Assembly (NCBI RefSeq): GCF_900129445.1
Contig: NZ_FQVT01000008.1
Location: 1-64,000 of the forward strand
Length of the DNA stretch: 64,000 bases
From: Salegentibacter echinorum
GTDB taxonomy: Bacteria > Bacteroidota > Bacteroidia > Flavobacteriales > Flavobacteriaceae
Reading direction: 5' to 3'
Shown here: piece after piece, positions 18,438 to 26,881 of the stretch
How the letters are laid out: each line of letters begins with the position of its first letter
Numbering within the stretch: the first letter of the stretch is position 1
Made by a program: the position numbers and the translations under genes
The notes under the pieces: model-generated
The model's database searches: none
Seen by the model: the letters and a program-made list of their open reading frames with translations, nothing else
Told to the model about the DNA's origin: nothing

Positions 18438-18553
18438 AACTTTTAATTTAAGGCTAAAGATAACACATCATTGAGAATATGCCGAGTTAACTGCCTTAAA
18501 ATTTGGCTATTATCTACGAAAACGTTGTAGTTGAGTGCTAATCTTTCAAATAA

Positions 18554-19285
18554 TTAGCTTATTTTGTTTTGTAGCGCATAATAAGCCCGTTTGGCAGTTT
18601 TTTCTTCTGCTTTCTTTTTTGAAGTGGCCCTGGCTTTGGCTACCACTTTATCATCTAACCATAATTTTACCGCAAAATGCTTCATTTCATCATTCCCGGT
18701 ATCCTCATAAACTTCAAACTCAAAGTCTTTCTTTTCTTTTTGGCACCATTCGATAAGCAAGCTTTTATAACTTATCACCTGTCCTTCTAACTGCTCAATA
18801 TCTACATAAGGATCTATTACCCTATCGTAAATAAAGCGCTTACAATATTTATATCCTCTATCCAGGTAAATCGCACCAATTAGGGATTCAAATAAATTAC
18901 CGTGAATATTAGCGCCAAATTGATCTTTAGGAATATTTGTTTCTACGTGATCTATAAGCTTTAGATCTTTTCCCAGTTCATTTAGATGTTTTCTACTCAC
19001 CACCTTAGAACGCATTTTGGTAAGATAACCTTCATCACCGCCGGGCGCTACTTTGTAAAGGTGAGAGGCAATTACAGCTCCTAAAATAGCATCGCCCAAA
19101 AATTCCATGCGCTCAAAACTAATCGCGTTGCCCTTTTCATCTTTTATATTGAGGGAGCGATGGGTAAATGCTTTTCGGTAATGCAAAACATTTTTGGGTT
19201 TAAATCCCAGGGTTTTATTCAGCACCGAAAAAAAATTCCCGCTTTTATTAGAGCGGGAACTTAATATATTTCGAATAACGCCCAT
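18554..19285 (-). CDS. rnc: Ribonuclease III
   Basis: Double-strand-specific endoribonuclease for rRNA and mRNA processing. 243 residues. The catalytic signature ERMEFLGDAILG lies near residue 59, with the second acidic pair in NLFESLIGAIYLDRGY. A double-stranded RNA-binding domain occupies the last 70 residues and ends ATSKKKAEEKTAKRAYYAL. It follows fabF by 11 bases in the acpP-fabF-rnc operon. Residues 1-25 ahead of the RNase III domain are basic and not conserved. Confidence 0.95.
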   Translation of the reverse strand: MGVIRNILSSRSNKSGNFFSVLNKTLGFKPKNVLHYRKAFTHRSLNIKDEKGNAISFERMEFLGDAILGAVIASHLYKVAPGGDEGYLTKMRSKVVSRKHLNELGKDLKLIDHVETNIPKDQFGANIHGNLFESLIGAIYLDRGYKYCKRFIYDRVIDPYVDIEQLEGQVISYKSLLIEWCQKEKKDFEFEVYEDTGNDEMKHFAVKLWLDDKVVAKARATSKKKAEEKTAKRAYYALQNKIS

Positions 19286-19296
19286 AATACATTAGG

Positions 19297-20550
19297 TTAT
19301 TCTTCAAATTTTTTAAATAATAAACAAGCGTTGTGACCTCCAAAACCAAAAGTATTACTCATCACTACTTTAACATCGCGCTTTTGCGCTTTATTTAAAG
19401 TAAGATTCAATTCTGGATCAATATTTTCATCTTTATGTTGATGGTTTATGGTAGGTGGTACCATCCCGTGTTTCATAGATAAAATTGCCGAAATAGCTTC
19501 TACTGCTCCTGCAGCACCAAGCAAATGACCGGTCATTGATTTTGTTGAATTGATGTTAATATCTTTAGCATGTTCGCCAAACACTTTACTAATAGCTTTC
19601 AATTCGGCTACATCACCCAGTGGTGTTGAAGTTCCGTGGGTATTAATGGCATCCACATCATCGGGGTTCATTCCCGCATTTCTAAGACAATTTTCCATTA
19701 CTGCCACAACTCCATCCCCTTCAGGATGCGGTGCTGTCATATGGTAAGCATCAGAAGACAAACCGCCACCTAATACTTCTGCATAAATTTTGGCTCCCCT
19801 GGCTTTAGCATGTTCATATTCCTCAAGAATTAAGGCACCTCCACCTTCTCCTAACACAAAACCATCACGAGTAGCATCAAAAGGTCTTGATGCTGTCTCT
19901 GGATTTTCGTTTTGTGTAGAAAGCGCATGCATGGCATTAAATCCACCCATTCCCGCTATGGTAACTGCCGCTTCAGATCCTCCTGAAACAATAACATCGC
20001 TATGTCCCAGCCTAATATTATTTAAGGCATCTATCATAGCATTTGCCGCAGAGGCACAAGCTGAAACCGTGGTGTAATTCGCTCCCATAAACCCGTGACG
20101 AATAGAGATATTACCCGGGGCAATATCTGCGATCATCTTCGGAATAAAAAAGGGATTAAACCTTGGGGTACCGTCACCGGCAGCGAAGTTCATCACTTCG
20201 TCCTGAAAAGTTTCCAATCCACCAATTCCGGCCCCCCATATTACACCAACCCGATATTTATCTACGGTATCGAGGTTGATGCCGGAATCTTGAATAGCTT
20301 CATCTGAAGCTACAATGGCATATTGGGCAAACCTATCCAGCCTTCTTACTTCCTTGCGGTCAAAAAAGTCTAGCGGGTTATAGTTTTTGAGTTCACAAGC
20401 GAATTTGGTCTTGAATTTTTCGGTATCGAAATAGGTAATAGGTGCACCACCACTTTTTCCGGTCACCAAAGCCTCCCAATATTCATCAATATTGTTACCA
20501 ATGGGGGTTAGGGCTCCCAGCCCCGTTACTACAACTCGCTTTAACTCCAT
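19297..20550 (-). CDS. fabF: 3-oxoacyl-[acyl-carrier-protein] synthase II
   Basis: Condensing enzyme that elongates fatty acids with malonyl-ACP. About 417 residues. The catalytic Cys lies in VSACASAANAM, and the two His are in NTHGTSTPLGD and MTGHLLGAAGA; GFGGHNACLLFKK is the usual C-terminus. The frame is open to 20586, but that start overlaps acpP and adds a basic tail; MELKRVVVTG at 20550 is the normal N-terminus. It is the second gene of acpP-fabF-rnc. Confidence 0.96.
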   Translation of the reverse strand: MELKRVVVTGLGALTPIGNNIDEYWEALVTGKSGGAPITYFDTEKFKTKFACELKNYNPLDFFDRKEVRRLDRFAQYAIVASDEAIQDSGINLDTVDKYRVGVIWGAGIGGLETFQDEVMNFAAGDGTPRFNPFFIPKMIADIAPGNISIRHGFMGANYTTVSACASAANAMIDALNNIRLGHSDVIVSGGSEAAVTIAGMGGFNAMHALSTQNENPETASRPFDATRDGFVLGEGGGALILEEYEHAKARGAKIYAEVLGGGLSSDAYHMTAPHPEGDGVVAVMENCLRNAGMNPDDVDAINTHGTSTPLGDVAELKAISKVFGEHAKDININSTKSMTGHLLGAAGAVEAISAILSMKHGMVPPTINHQHKDENIDPELNLTLNKAQKRDVKVVMSNTFGFGGHNACLLFKKFEE

Positions 20551-20566
20551 ATGGCCTATACTCTTT

Positions 20567-20803
20567 TTATTTCTTTGCGTCTTCAATATAAGAAATTGCC
20601 TGACCTACTGTGGCAATATTCTCAGCCTGATCATCTGGAATCTGGATATCGAATTCTTTCTCAAATTCCATAATTAGTTCCACTGTGTCCAATGAATCAG
20701 CACCCAAGTCGTTGGTGAAGCTTGCTTCGTTAACCACTTCGTTCTCGTCAACTCCTAACTTGTCAACGATAATCGCTTTTACTCTTGATGCAATGTCTGA
20801 CAT
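20567..20803 (-). CDS. acpP: Acyl carrier protein
   Basis: 78-residue acidic carrier of fatty-acyl chains. The phosphopantetheine site is Ser37 in [15 protein letters not shown]. The N-terminal helix ([17 protein letters not shown]) and the C-terminal helix are normal. It is first in the operon with fabF 16 bases downstream. A -7 box TATTTTTG reads on the minus strand at 20840-20833, about 30 bases upstream. Confidence 0.97.
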   Translation of the reverse strand: MSDIASRVKAIIVDKLGVDENEVVNEASFTNDLGADSLDTVELIMEFEKEFDIQIPDDQAENIATVGQAISYIEDAKK

Positions 20804-20832
20804 AATATTCTATTTTAATTTTGATTAGGTGG

Positions 20833-20840
20833 CAAAAATA
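20833..20840 (-). promoter_or_regulatory. acpP promoter -7 box
   Basis: TATTTTTG on the minus strand fits TAnnTTTG. No clear -33 TTTG was seen at the expected distance. Confidence 0.45.
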
Positions 20841-20949
20841 AAAAACTTTATTTTAAAACCGATTTTTACTTTAAAAATGTGATTGTAATTTACATAATTT
20901 CCTCGAAAGGACTTAATTTTATGCACTAATAATACTTAACTCGCTTATT

Positions 20950-21543
20950 TTGAACCACCTAAAAAATACCGACCAGAAAAAAATTGTGATTTTCGCATCG
21001 GGCACAGGCACCAATGCCGAAAATATAATTAAATTCTTTCAAAAATCTTCTCAAGCCGCAGTAGTGGCGGTCTTTTCCAATAAACGATCGGCAAAGGTAC
21101 TAAGAAAAGCTCATAATCATAATATAAAAGCCTTGCATTTTGATAGAGATGCCCTATATAATAGTAATGAAGTGCTGCATATCTTGCAGGATATCAATCC
21201 AGATTTGATTGTTTTGGCGGGCTTTATGTGGATTTTTCCTGCAAATATTATTAAAAAATTTCCTGATAAAATTATAAATATTCATCCCGCCCTGTTACCC
21301 AGGTATGGGGGCAAAGGGATGTATGGTATGAAAGTACACCAAAAGATTATTGAGAATAAAGAAAAAGAAAGTGGTATTAGCATTCACTATGTGAACGAAA
21401 AATATGATGAAGGCGAAATAATCCTGCAGGCGAGAACCCAAGTTTTAGAAGGTGACACACCAGAAAGCCTGGCAGAGAAAATACACCAATTAGAATACAA
21501 ACACTTTCCTGAAGTTATTCAGCAATTATTGGAGGAAAAATAA
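20950..21543 (+). CDS. purN: Phosphoribosylglycinamide formyltransferase
   Basis: Formylates GAR with 10-formyl-tetrahydrofolate in purine synthesis. 197 residues. IVIFASGTGTNAENI binds the phosphate; the folate/catalytic block is INIHPALLPRYGGKGMYG, with the catalytic Asn-His present (N-I-H), and the Asp lies in NEKYDEGEII. Translation appears to start at TTG 20950, as no ATG or GTG lies in frame ahead of the conserved domain. The stop overlaps the rnhA start (TAATG). Confidence 0.94.
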   Translation: MNHLKNTDQKKIVIFASGTGTNAENIIKFFQKSSQAAVVAVFSNKRSAKVLRKAHNHNIKALHFDRDALYNSNEVLHILQDINPDLIVLAGFMWIFPANIIKKFPDKIINIHPALLPRYGGKGMYGMKVHQKIIENKEKESGISIHYVNEKYDEGEIILQARTQVLEGDTPESLAEKIHQLEYKHFPEVIQQLLEEK

Positions 21544-22016
21544 TGACAAATCAAACAGCGCAGGTTCATATTTATACCGATGGAGCAGCCAGGGGAAATC
21601 CAGGCCCCGGCGGCTATGGAATCGTGATGGAGTGGGTAGGCAAAGGCTATCGTAAAGAATTCGCTAAAGGCTACAAACACACCACCAATAACAGAATGGA
21701 ACTACTTGCAGTTATAGAAGCGCTCAAAAAACTTAAAAAACCGGGAATTAGCGCCATAGTTTTCACAGATTCTAAGTACGTGGCAGATGCCGTAAACAAA
21801 AAATGGGTTTTTAACTGGGAGAAAAAAAACTTTAAAGATCGCAAAAATGCCGATCTGTGGATTGATTTTCTTAAAGAATTCCGTAAACACGACGTAAGGT
21901 TTAGATGGATTAAAGGACATAATAACCATAAACAAAACGAACGTTGCGATGCACTTGCGGTAGCCGCTTCTAAAGAGAAAAAATTACTAATAGACGAAGG
22001 CTTTTTAGAATCTTAA
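21543..22016 (+). CDS. rnhA: Ribonuclease HI
   Basis: Cleaves the RNA of RNA-DNA hybrids. 157 residues. All four catalytic acids are visible: D13 in IYTDGAARGNPGPGGYG, E53 in NNRMELLAV, D76 in VFTDSKYV and D136 in NERCDALA, with H126 in KGHNNH as the product-release residue. Start and stop overlap with purN by one base, so translation is coupled. The purpose of joining it with purN is not evident. Confidence 0.96.
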   Translation: MTNQTAQVHIYTDGAARGNPGPGGYGIVMEWVGKGYRKEFAKGYKHTTNNRMELLAVIEALKKLKKPGISAIVFTDSKYVADAVNKKWVFNWEKKNFKDRKNADLWIDFLKEFRKHDVRFRWIKGHNNHKQNERCDALAVAASKEKKLLIDEGFLES

Positions 22017-22068
22017 TAAACCAGGTTATTTAAGCTTTTATGCTTAGAGTGCTTTTAAAAACAAACTG

Positions 22069-22076
22069 TATATTTG
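22069..22076 (+). promoter_or_regulatory. Promoter -7 box for the PfkB kinase gene
   Basis: TATATTTG is a perfect TAnnTTTG box 24 bases before the ATG at 22100. It rules out the upstream in-frame start at 22040, which would lie ahead of the transcript start. Confidence 0.6.
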
Positions 22077-22099
22077 CAGCATCTTTTTTAAAACTAATT

Positions 22100-23023
22100 A
22101 TGAGTAAATTATTGATTGTAGGCACAGTAGCCTTCGACGCTATAGAAACACCTTTTGGAAAAACCGATAAAATTTTAGGAGGAGCAGGAACTTACATAGG
22201 CCTTTCGGCTTCTCAATTTAATGTTGATAGCGCAGTAGTGTCTATTGTAGGAGACGATTTTCCGCAGGATTATTTAGACCTACTCACTAAAAATAATATT
22301 AATATTGATGGAATCGAAGTAGTTCCCGGCGGAAAAACCTTCTTCTGGAGTGGCCGTTACCACAACGATTTAAATGCCAGGGACACCTTAGACACCCAAT
22401 TAAACGTGCTGGCCGATTTTAATCCAGTGGTGCCAAACAATTATAAAGATGCTGAAATTGTGATGCTGGGAAATTTACATCCCTTGGTTCAACTAAGCGT
22501 TTTAGAACAAGTGGAAAATCCTAAATTAGTGATTTTAGACACTATGAATTTTTGGATGGATAATGCTTTAGATGATCTACTAAACGTGATAAGCAAAGTA
22601 GATGTGATCACAATTAACGATGAAGAAGCAAGACAACTTTCTGGCGAATATTCTTTGGCCAAAGCGGCAAAAAAGATAGCCACTATGGGACCAAAATATG
22701 TGGTGATAAAAAAAGGAGAACACGGCGCTTTATTATTCCACGAAGAGGAAGTATTCTTCGCCCCCGCCCTACCATTGGATGAAGTTTTTGACCCAACCGG
22801 TGCCGGCGATACTTTTGCTGGTGGCTTTGCAGGTTATTTAGCGGCTTCTAGCGACATTAGTTTTGAAAACATGAAAAACGCCATTATTTACGGGTCCAAC
22901 CTGGCTTCTTTTTGTGTTGAGAAATTTGGTACCGAAAGAATGGAAAAGCTTTCTAAAGACGAAGTTCGCTCCCGTCTTGCAGCCTTTAAAAAATTAACTC
23001 AATTTGAAATAGAATTAACTTAA
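22100..23023 (+). CDS. PfkB family sugar/nucleoside kinase
   Basis: Ribokinase-fold kinase of about 307 residues. The N-terminal pattern LIVGTVAFDAIETPFG and GGAGTYIGLSA forms the substrate lid; DPTGAGDTFAGGFAGYL near residue 235 is the PfkB signature 2 with the catalytic Asp. The substrate is not recognisable; adenosine kinase-like or sugar kinase are both possible. It lies upstream of purF with a terminator between, a pairing that hints at purine or PRPP-related metabolism (inference). Confidence 0.85.
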   Translation: MSKLLIVGTVAFDAIETPFGKTDKILGGAGTYIGLSASQFNVDSAVVSIVGDDFPQDYLDLLTKNNINIDGIEVVPGGKTFFWSGRYHNDLNARDTLDTQLNVLADFNPVVPNNYKDAEIVMLGNLHPLVQLSVLEQVENPKLVILDTMNFWMDNALDDLLNVISKVDVITINDEEARQLSGEYSLAKAAKKIATMGPKYVVIKKGEHGALLFHEEEVFFAPALPLDEVFDPTGAGDTFAGGFAGYLAASSDISFENMKNAIIYGSNLASFCVEKFGTERMEKLSKDEVRSRLAAFKKLTQFEIELT

Positions 23024-23030
23024 AAACACA

Positions 23031-23058
23031 GGCCCTGATTTTTCAGGGCATTTTTTTT
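23031..23058 (+). terminator. Rho-independent terminator
   Basis: GCCCTGA (23032-23038) pairs with TCAGGGC (23043-23049) around a 4-base T loop and is followed by a run of eight T after one A. It separates the PfkB kinase gene from purF. Confidence 0.85.
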
Positions 23059-23094
23059 ACATAAAAGCATTAAAAACACCTGGAAGTATTTATT

Positions 23095-24993
23095 ATGAGT
23101 GACGCCCTAAAACACGAATGCGGAATTGCCCAAGTACGCTTACTGAAACCCCTGGAATATTACAAAGAGAAGTATGGCACCGCTTTCTACGGAATTAACA
23201 AAATGTATTTAATGATGGAAAAACAGCATAACCGTGGCCAGGACGGGGCTGGTTTTGCCAATATTAAATTGAATACTGCGCCGGGAGATCGCTACATTAG
23301 TCGTATTCGTTCTAATGAAGCGCAACCTATTCAGGATATTTTTGAACAGATTAACAGCAGGATCAATTCAGAAATAAAAGAAAATCCCGAGTATGCCAAT
23401 GATGTTAGCTTACAAAAAAAGCACCTGCCTTATGTGGGCGAAGTGTATCTTGGGCATGTAAGATATGGCACTTTTGGAAAAAACAGCATTGAAAGTGTTC
23501 ATCCGTTTCTTAGACAGAACAATTGGATGCACAGAAATTTAATCGTCGCCGGTAACTTTAATATGACCAATGTAAATCAGCTTTTTAACAGCCTGGTGGA
23601 ATTGGGGCAACATCCCAAGGAAAAAGCCGATACTGTGACCGTGATGGAAAAGATTGGTCATTTTCTAGATTCTGAAGTAGAAAAACTTTACAATAAGCTT
23701 AAAAAACAAGGCTTTAGTAAAGTTGAAGCTTCTCCTGTGATTGCAAAGAAACTAAATGTTGCTAAAATTCTGAAGAAGTCTGCGAAGACCTGGGACGGCG
23801 GTTATGCGATGGCCGGCTTACTAGGGCACGGTGATTCTTTTGTACTTCGGGATCCCGCGGGAATTAGACCTGCTTATTATTACAAAGACGATGAAGTGGT
23901 AGTTGTCGCTTCGGAAAGACCGGTAATTCAAACTGCTTTCAATGTAGATTTTAACGATGTACATGAGCTTCCCCCGGGGAATGCCATCATCACCAAAAAA
24001 AGCGGAAAGGTTTCCATAAAAGAAATTCTAAAACCTTTAGAACGAAAAGCCTGTTCCTTTGAACGTATTTATTTCTCCCGCGGAAGCGATGCCGAAATTT
24101 ATAAGGAACGAAAAATGTTGGGTCGTTTATTAATGCCCGAAGTTTTAAAATCTATAGACCACGATACCATTAATACGGTATTTTCTTTTATTCCGAATAC
24201 CGCTGAAACAAGTTTCTATGGGATGGTAGAAGCTGCACAAGATGAGCTTAACAAACAGAAGAACGATGCGATTTTGGAGGAAAAGGAAACACTCACAGAT
24301 GCGCGTCTCAAAGAAATCCTGGCGCATAGGTTACGCACCGAAAAAATAGCCATTAAAGATGTAAAACTAAGAACTTTTATTACCGAAGACAGTAGTCGGG
24401 ATGATCTGGTAGCGCATGTTTATGATGTTACTTATGGTGTGGTGCGACCAAAGGACAACCTGGTAATTATAGACGATAGTATTGTGCGAGGCACCACTTT
24501 AAAGAAAAGTATTATTAAAATGCTCGATAGACTTAATCCTGAACAAATTGTCATCGTCTCTTCAGCGCCACAAATTCGCTATCCAGATTGTTATGGGATA
24601 GATATGGCACGCTTAGAAGACCTGGTAGCTTTTAGGGCGACCCTCGAGCTTCTAAAGGACCACAATAAATACGAATTGGTTAAGGAAGTTTATGAAAAAT
24701 GTAAGCTGCAAGTAGATCTCGCCGATGAAGAGGTAAAAAACTTTGTAAAAGAAATTTACGAACCCTTTAGCGACCAGCAGATTTCAGATAAAATTTCAGA
24801 ATTAATTTGCGATAAAGATGTCAATGCAAAAGTAAAAGTAATCTATCAAACGGTGGACAATCTTCACAAGGCCTGCCCTAAGAACCTGGGAGACTGGTAC
24901 TTTACAGGAAACTACCCCACCTTTGGCGGGAATCGCGTAGTGAACAGAGCTTTTATAAATTTCTTTGAAGGAAATACCGATAGAGCTTATTAA
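23095..24993 (+). CDS. purF: Amidophosphoribosyltransferase (PurF family, long form)
   Basis: Transfers the glutamine amide to PRPP, first step of purine synthesis. 632 residues, over 100 more than the E. coli enzyme. The Ntn glutaminase nucleophile is Cys9 in KHECGIAQVRL, so an 8-residue propeptide must be removed. HNRGQDGAG and HVRYGTFG are glutaminase blocks, and the PRPP loop VIIDDSIVRGTTLKKS is intact. Extra length lies between residues about 95 and 215 and at the C-terminus (from about 530). The long form is usual in Flavobacteriia; whether another purF exists elsewhere cannot be seen. Confidence 0.9.
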   Translation: MSDALKHECGIAQVRLLKPLEYYKEKYGTAFYGINKMYLMMEKQHNRGQDGAGFANIKLNTAPGDRYISRIRSNEAQPIQDIFEQINSRINSEIKENPEYANDVSLQKKHLPYVGEVYLGHVRYGTFGKNSIESVHPFLRQNNWMHRNLIVAGNFNMTNVNQLFNSLVELGQHPKEKADTVTVMEKIGHFLDSEVEKLYNKLKKQGFSKVEASPVIAKKLNVAKILKKSAKTWDGGYAMAGLLGHGDSFVLRDPAGIRPAYYYKDDEVVVVASERPVIQTAFNVDFNDVHELPPGNAIITKKSGKVSIKEILKPLERKACSFERIYFSRGSDAEIYKERKMLGRLLMPEVLKSIDHDTINTVFSFIPNTAETSFYGMVEAAQDELNKQKNDAILEEKETLTDARLKEILAHRLRTEKIAIKDVKLRTFITEDSSRDDLVAHVYDVTYGVVRPKDNLVIIDDSIVRGTTLKKSIIKMLDRLNPEQIVIVSSAPQIRYPDCYGIDMARLEDLVAFRATLELLKDHNKYELVKEVYEKCKLQVDLADEEVKNFVKEIYEPFSDQQISDKISELICDKDVNAKVKVIYQTVDNLHKACPKNLGDWYFTGNYPTFGGNRVVNRAFINFFEGNTDRAY

Positions 24994-25034
24994 TGCCGTT
25001 AATCAATTTTTTGTGCCGTTCGTCTAAAATCATT

Positions 25035-25063
25035 TTGGAGACTGAAAAGTTTCTATACATTAG
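25035..25063 (+). promoter_or_regulatory. Promoter of sRNA-like element copy 1
   Basis: TTG at 25035-25037 and TACATTAG at 25056-25063 are 18 bases apart and lie 5 bases ahead of the conserved core. The -7 box has one mismatch to TAnnTTTG. Confidence 0.5.
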
Positions 25064-25067
25064 CATC

Positions 25068-25142
25068 ACCATAACATAAGTAGGTTAAGTTTATGGTAGA
25101 TTTGGGGCAAAAAAAGGTGAATCTCTCGATTCGCCTTTTTTT
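25068..25142 (+). ncRNA. Putative small RNA, copy 1 of 3
   Basis: A 75-base element. The first 43 bases (ACCATAAC...GGGGC) are nearly identical to copies 2 and 3. ACCATAAC can pair with GTT-T-ATGGT (one bulged base) around a 13-base loop; a purine-rich linker follows, then a terminator with arms GGTGAATC/GATTCGCC, a TCTC loop and a T-run (25111-25142). It is preceded by a promoter-like sequence and has no ORF. The RNA could be a trans-acting regulator; a match to the Rfam Flavo-1 family should be tested, as I cannot confirm it. Confidence 0.65.
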
Positions 25143-25330
25143 ATGCTTTTTTATGTTCTAAAATAATTCCAAAGTCTGGCATGGGGTATGAAAGCCTCCT
25201 TCTTTAAAAGAAAGATGGCTTGAACATGATCACAAACTGAAGTTATTTAATCAGAAACATCCTCATTTTCCTACATTTATATTTAAAAAAGTTAGTTTAT
25301 CTAATATTTTAACTCTTAGACTAAAATATT

Positions 25331-25359
25331 TTGTAATAAGCAATATTCATTCTACTTTG
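25331..25359 (+). promoter_or_regulatory. Promoter of sRNA-like element copy 2
   Basis: TTG at 25331-25333 and TACTTTG at 25353-25359, 19 bases apart, 5 bases before the core. The same arrangement is kept in copy 3 although the flanking bases differ. Confidence 0.55.
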
Positions 25360-25364
25360 GTGCT

Positions 25365-25441
25365 ACCATAACGTAAGTAGGTTAAGTTCATGGTAGATTT
25401 GGGGCAAAGAAAGGCAGATTTTTTCAAATCTGCCTTTTTTT
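25365..25441 (+). ncRNA. Putative small RNA, copy 2 of 3
   Basis: Same architecture as copy 1: 5' hairpin ACCATAAC/GTT-C-ATGGT, linker AGATTTGGGGC, then a terminator with 12-bp perfect arms (25410-25421 and 25426-25437), loop TTTC and a T-tract. The core differs from copy 1 at only two positions. Homology with copy 3 extends about 100 bases upstream, from 25266, covering the promoter. Terminator arms read GGCAGATTT/AAATCTGCC, different from the other copies but fully paired. Confidence 0.68.
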
Positions 25442-25803
25442 ATTTTGAACAATCTGCGCTACAATGGCTCTAAAACTTAAGGAAAAATTAGGCGAAACTA
25501 TTTTTGTGATTTTCTTTAATCTTCGTGACAAATTTTGTGTTTGTAAAAACCGGTTATTTGAGATAAAACCACAATCACTGTAATAATTAAAAATATTCGT
25601 GCATTCGTGGCAACTTTTCATATTTTAAATCTCAATTCATTTCTTTTATTCCTTCAATTTTCAATTAGGTTCAAATTTAAAATTGCAAAGATCTTTTCAT
25701 TTACATAAAACACAAATCCTACTCTATAAAACATTTATTTTCCTACAATTATGCTTCAAAAGTTATAGTTCAACTAATATTTTAACCTTTAAACTAAAAA
25801 AGT

Positions 25804-25832
25804 TTGTAGTAAGCAATATTCATTATACTTTG
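25804..25832 (+). promoter_or_regulatory. Promoter of sRNA-like element copy 3
   Basis: TTG at 25804-25806 and TACTTTG at 25826-25832 with a 19-base spacer, 5 bases before the core, as in copy 2. Confidence 0.55.
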
Positions 25833-25837
25833 GTACC

Positions 25838-25914
25838 ACCATAACGTAAGTAGGTTAAGTTCATGGTAGATTTGGGGCAAAGAAAGGTAGATTTGAAAAA
25901 ATCTACCTTTTTTT
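25838..25914 (+). ncRNA. Putative small RNA, copy 3 of 3
   Basis: The core from ACCATAACG to the GGGGCAAAGAAAGG linker is identical to copy 2. The terminator has 12-bp arms (25883-25894 and 25899-25910), loop GAAA and a T-tract, with GGTAGATTT/AAATCTACC pairs. The homologous upstream block begins at 25738, giving a duplicated unit of about 175 bases. Because arms change together between copies while the core is kept, selection for RNA structure is likely. Confidence 0.68.
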
Positions 25915-25933
25915 ATTTTAAAAATTCAGCATA

Positions 25934-25961
25934 AAAAAAGACCGCTAAAAGCGGCCTTTTT
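25934..25961. terminator. Two-way rho-independent terminator after sodA
   Basis: CCGCT and AGCGG pair around AAA, flanked by an A-run on one side and a T-run on the other, with a single A-C mismatch. It ends sodA on the minus strand and also backs up the terminator of sRNA copy 3 on the plus strand. Confidence 0.7.
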
Positions 25962-25988
25962 ATTCATAGTATTTAATAAGGAAGTTTC

Positions 25989-26597
25989 TTATTTATGCTT
26001 TGCATATCTACTACCTACTTCTTTCCAGTCAATTACATTGAAAAAAGCATCAATATACTCTGGACGTTTATTCTGGTAGTTTAAATAATAAGCGTGCTCC
26101 CAAACATCGATTCCCAGAATTGGAGTTCCTTCACATCCAATTCCCGGCATTAGTGGGTTATCCTGATTTGCTGTAGAGCAAATTTCTACTTTTCCACCTT
26201 CGTGCACACAAAGCCATGCCCAACCAGAACCAAATTGTCCTGCAGCCGCTTTAGAAAACTCTTCTTTAAAAGCATCAAAAGAACCAAAAGCATTGTCGAT
26301 AGCCTTTTCCAGCTCGCCGCTTGGCTTTCCGCCACCATCGGGAGACATTATTTCCCAGAATAAACGGTGGTTGTAAAATCCGCCACCATTATTTCTTACT
26401 GCTTTATTGGATTTATCAAGATTTTCAAGAATGTTTTCAATATTCTTTCCTTCTAAATCTGTTCCTTCTATCGCAGCATTTAATTTTTTAGTATAACCTG
26501 CGTGATGCTTTCCGTGGTGAATTTCCATGGTTTTAGCATCTATATGTGGTTCTAATGCATCAAATGCATATTTTAACTTCGGTAACTCAAAAGCCAT
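25989..26597 (-). CDS. sodA: Superoxide dismutase (Mn/Fe family, Mn-type residues)
   Basis: Converts superoxide to oxygen and peroxide; 202 residues, no signal peptide, so cytoplasmic. Metal ligands: His27 in [12 protein letters not shown], His in FYNHRLFW, and Asp/His in [25 protein letters not shown] and the later ANQDNP carry the Gly and Gln positions typical of Mn enzymes rather than the Gln/Ala pair of Fe enzymes; true metal use may be cambialistic. Transcribed alone from a box at 26641-26634. Confidence 0.94.
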   Translation of the reverse strand: MAFELPKLKYAFDALEPHIDAKTMEIHHGKHHAGYTKKLNAAIEGTDLEGKNIENILENLDKSNKAVRNNGGGFYNHRLFWEIMSPDGGGKPSGELEKAIDNAFGSFDAFKEEFSKAAAGQFGSGWAWLCVHEGGKVEICSTANQDNPLMPGIGCEGTPILGIDVWEHAYYLNYQNKRPEYIDAFFNVIDWKEVGSRYAKHK

Positions 26598-26633
26598 ATT
26601 AATATTTTTTTAGTGATTAGTATTAAATTCACT

Positions 26634-26641
26634 CAAATTTA
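26634..26641 (-). promoter_or_regulatory. sodA promoter -7 box
   Basis: TAAATTTG on the minus strand is a perfect TAnnTTTG match, 37 bases upstream of the sodA ATG. Confidence 0.55.
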
Positions 26642-26881
26642 GGTATTAAGGTGTTTAATGAAAACATTTTAATGTTATAAATTACTTAAAAGCCGTTCCA
26701 AACAGGGAAAACATTTTTATTTTACCTTTAACCCGCATATTTCACGTATTTACCAAAAAATACTTTTTGTTGTGAATTAATTCCGAAAAAATCGAAATGG
26801 TTGAACTTCATAGCTCTAGACCAGTCAGTATTTTTTAAGATTAATCTCAATTAAAACCAATTTTCAAAAAACAATGCAGCA

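Larger units (their letters stand above)
24994..25988. other. Gene-free kilobase carrying three sRNA-like repeats
   Basis: No credible protein gene lies in this 995-base stretch. It contains three homologous elements at 25068, 25365 and 25838 (entered separately), a two-way terminator near sodA, and from 25442 to 25630 AT-rich DNA with a fragment (cgtgcattcgtggcaac) that resembles a common Bacteroidota intergenic sequence. Confidence 0.8.

Noticed and set aside
25424-25621. 65-codon minus-strand frame between sRNA copies 2 and 3
   Set aside because: It overlaps the terminator of copy 2 and has no family match, RBS or promoter; composition looks random.
24994-25988. Considered as a CRISPR array because of three spaced repeats
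   Set aside because: Only three copies, irregular spacing of about 300 and 470 bases, and each copy has its own promoter and terminator; no cas genes.
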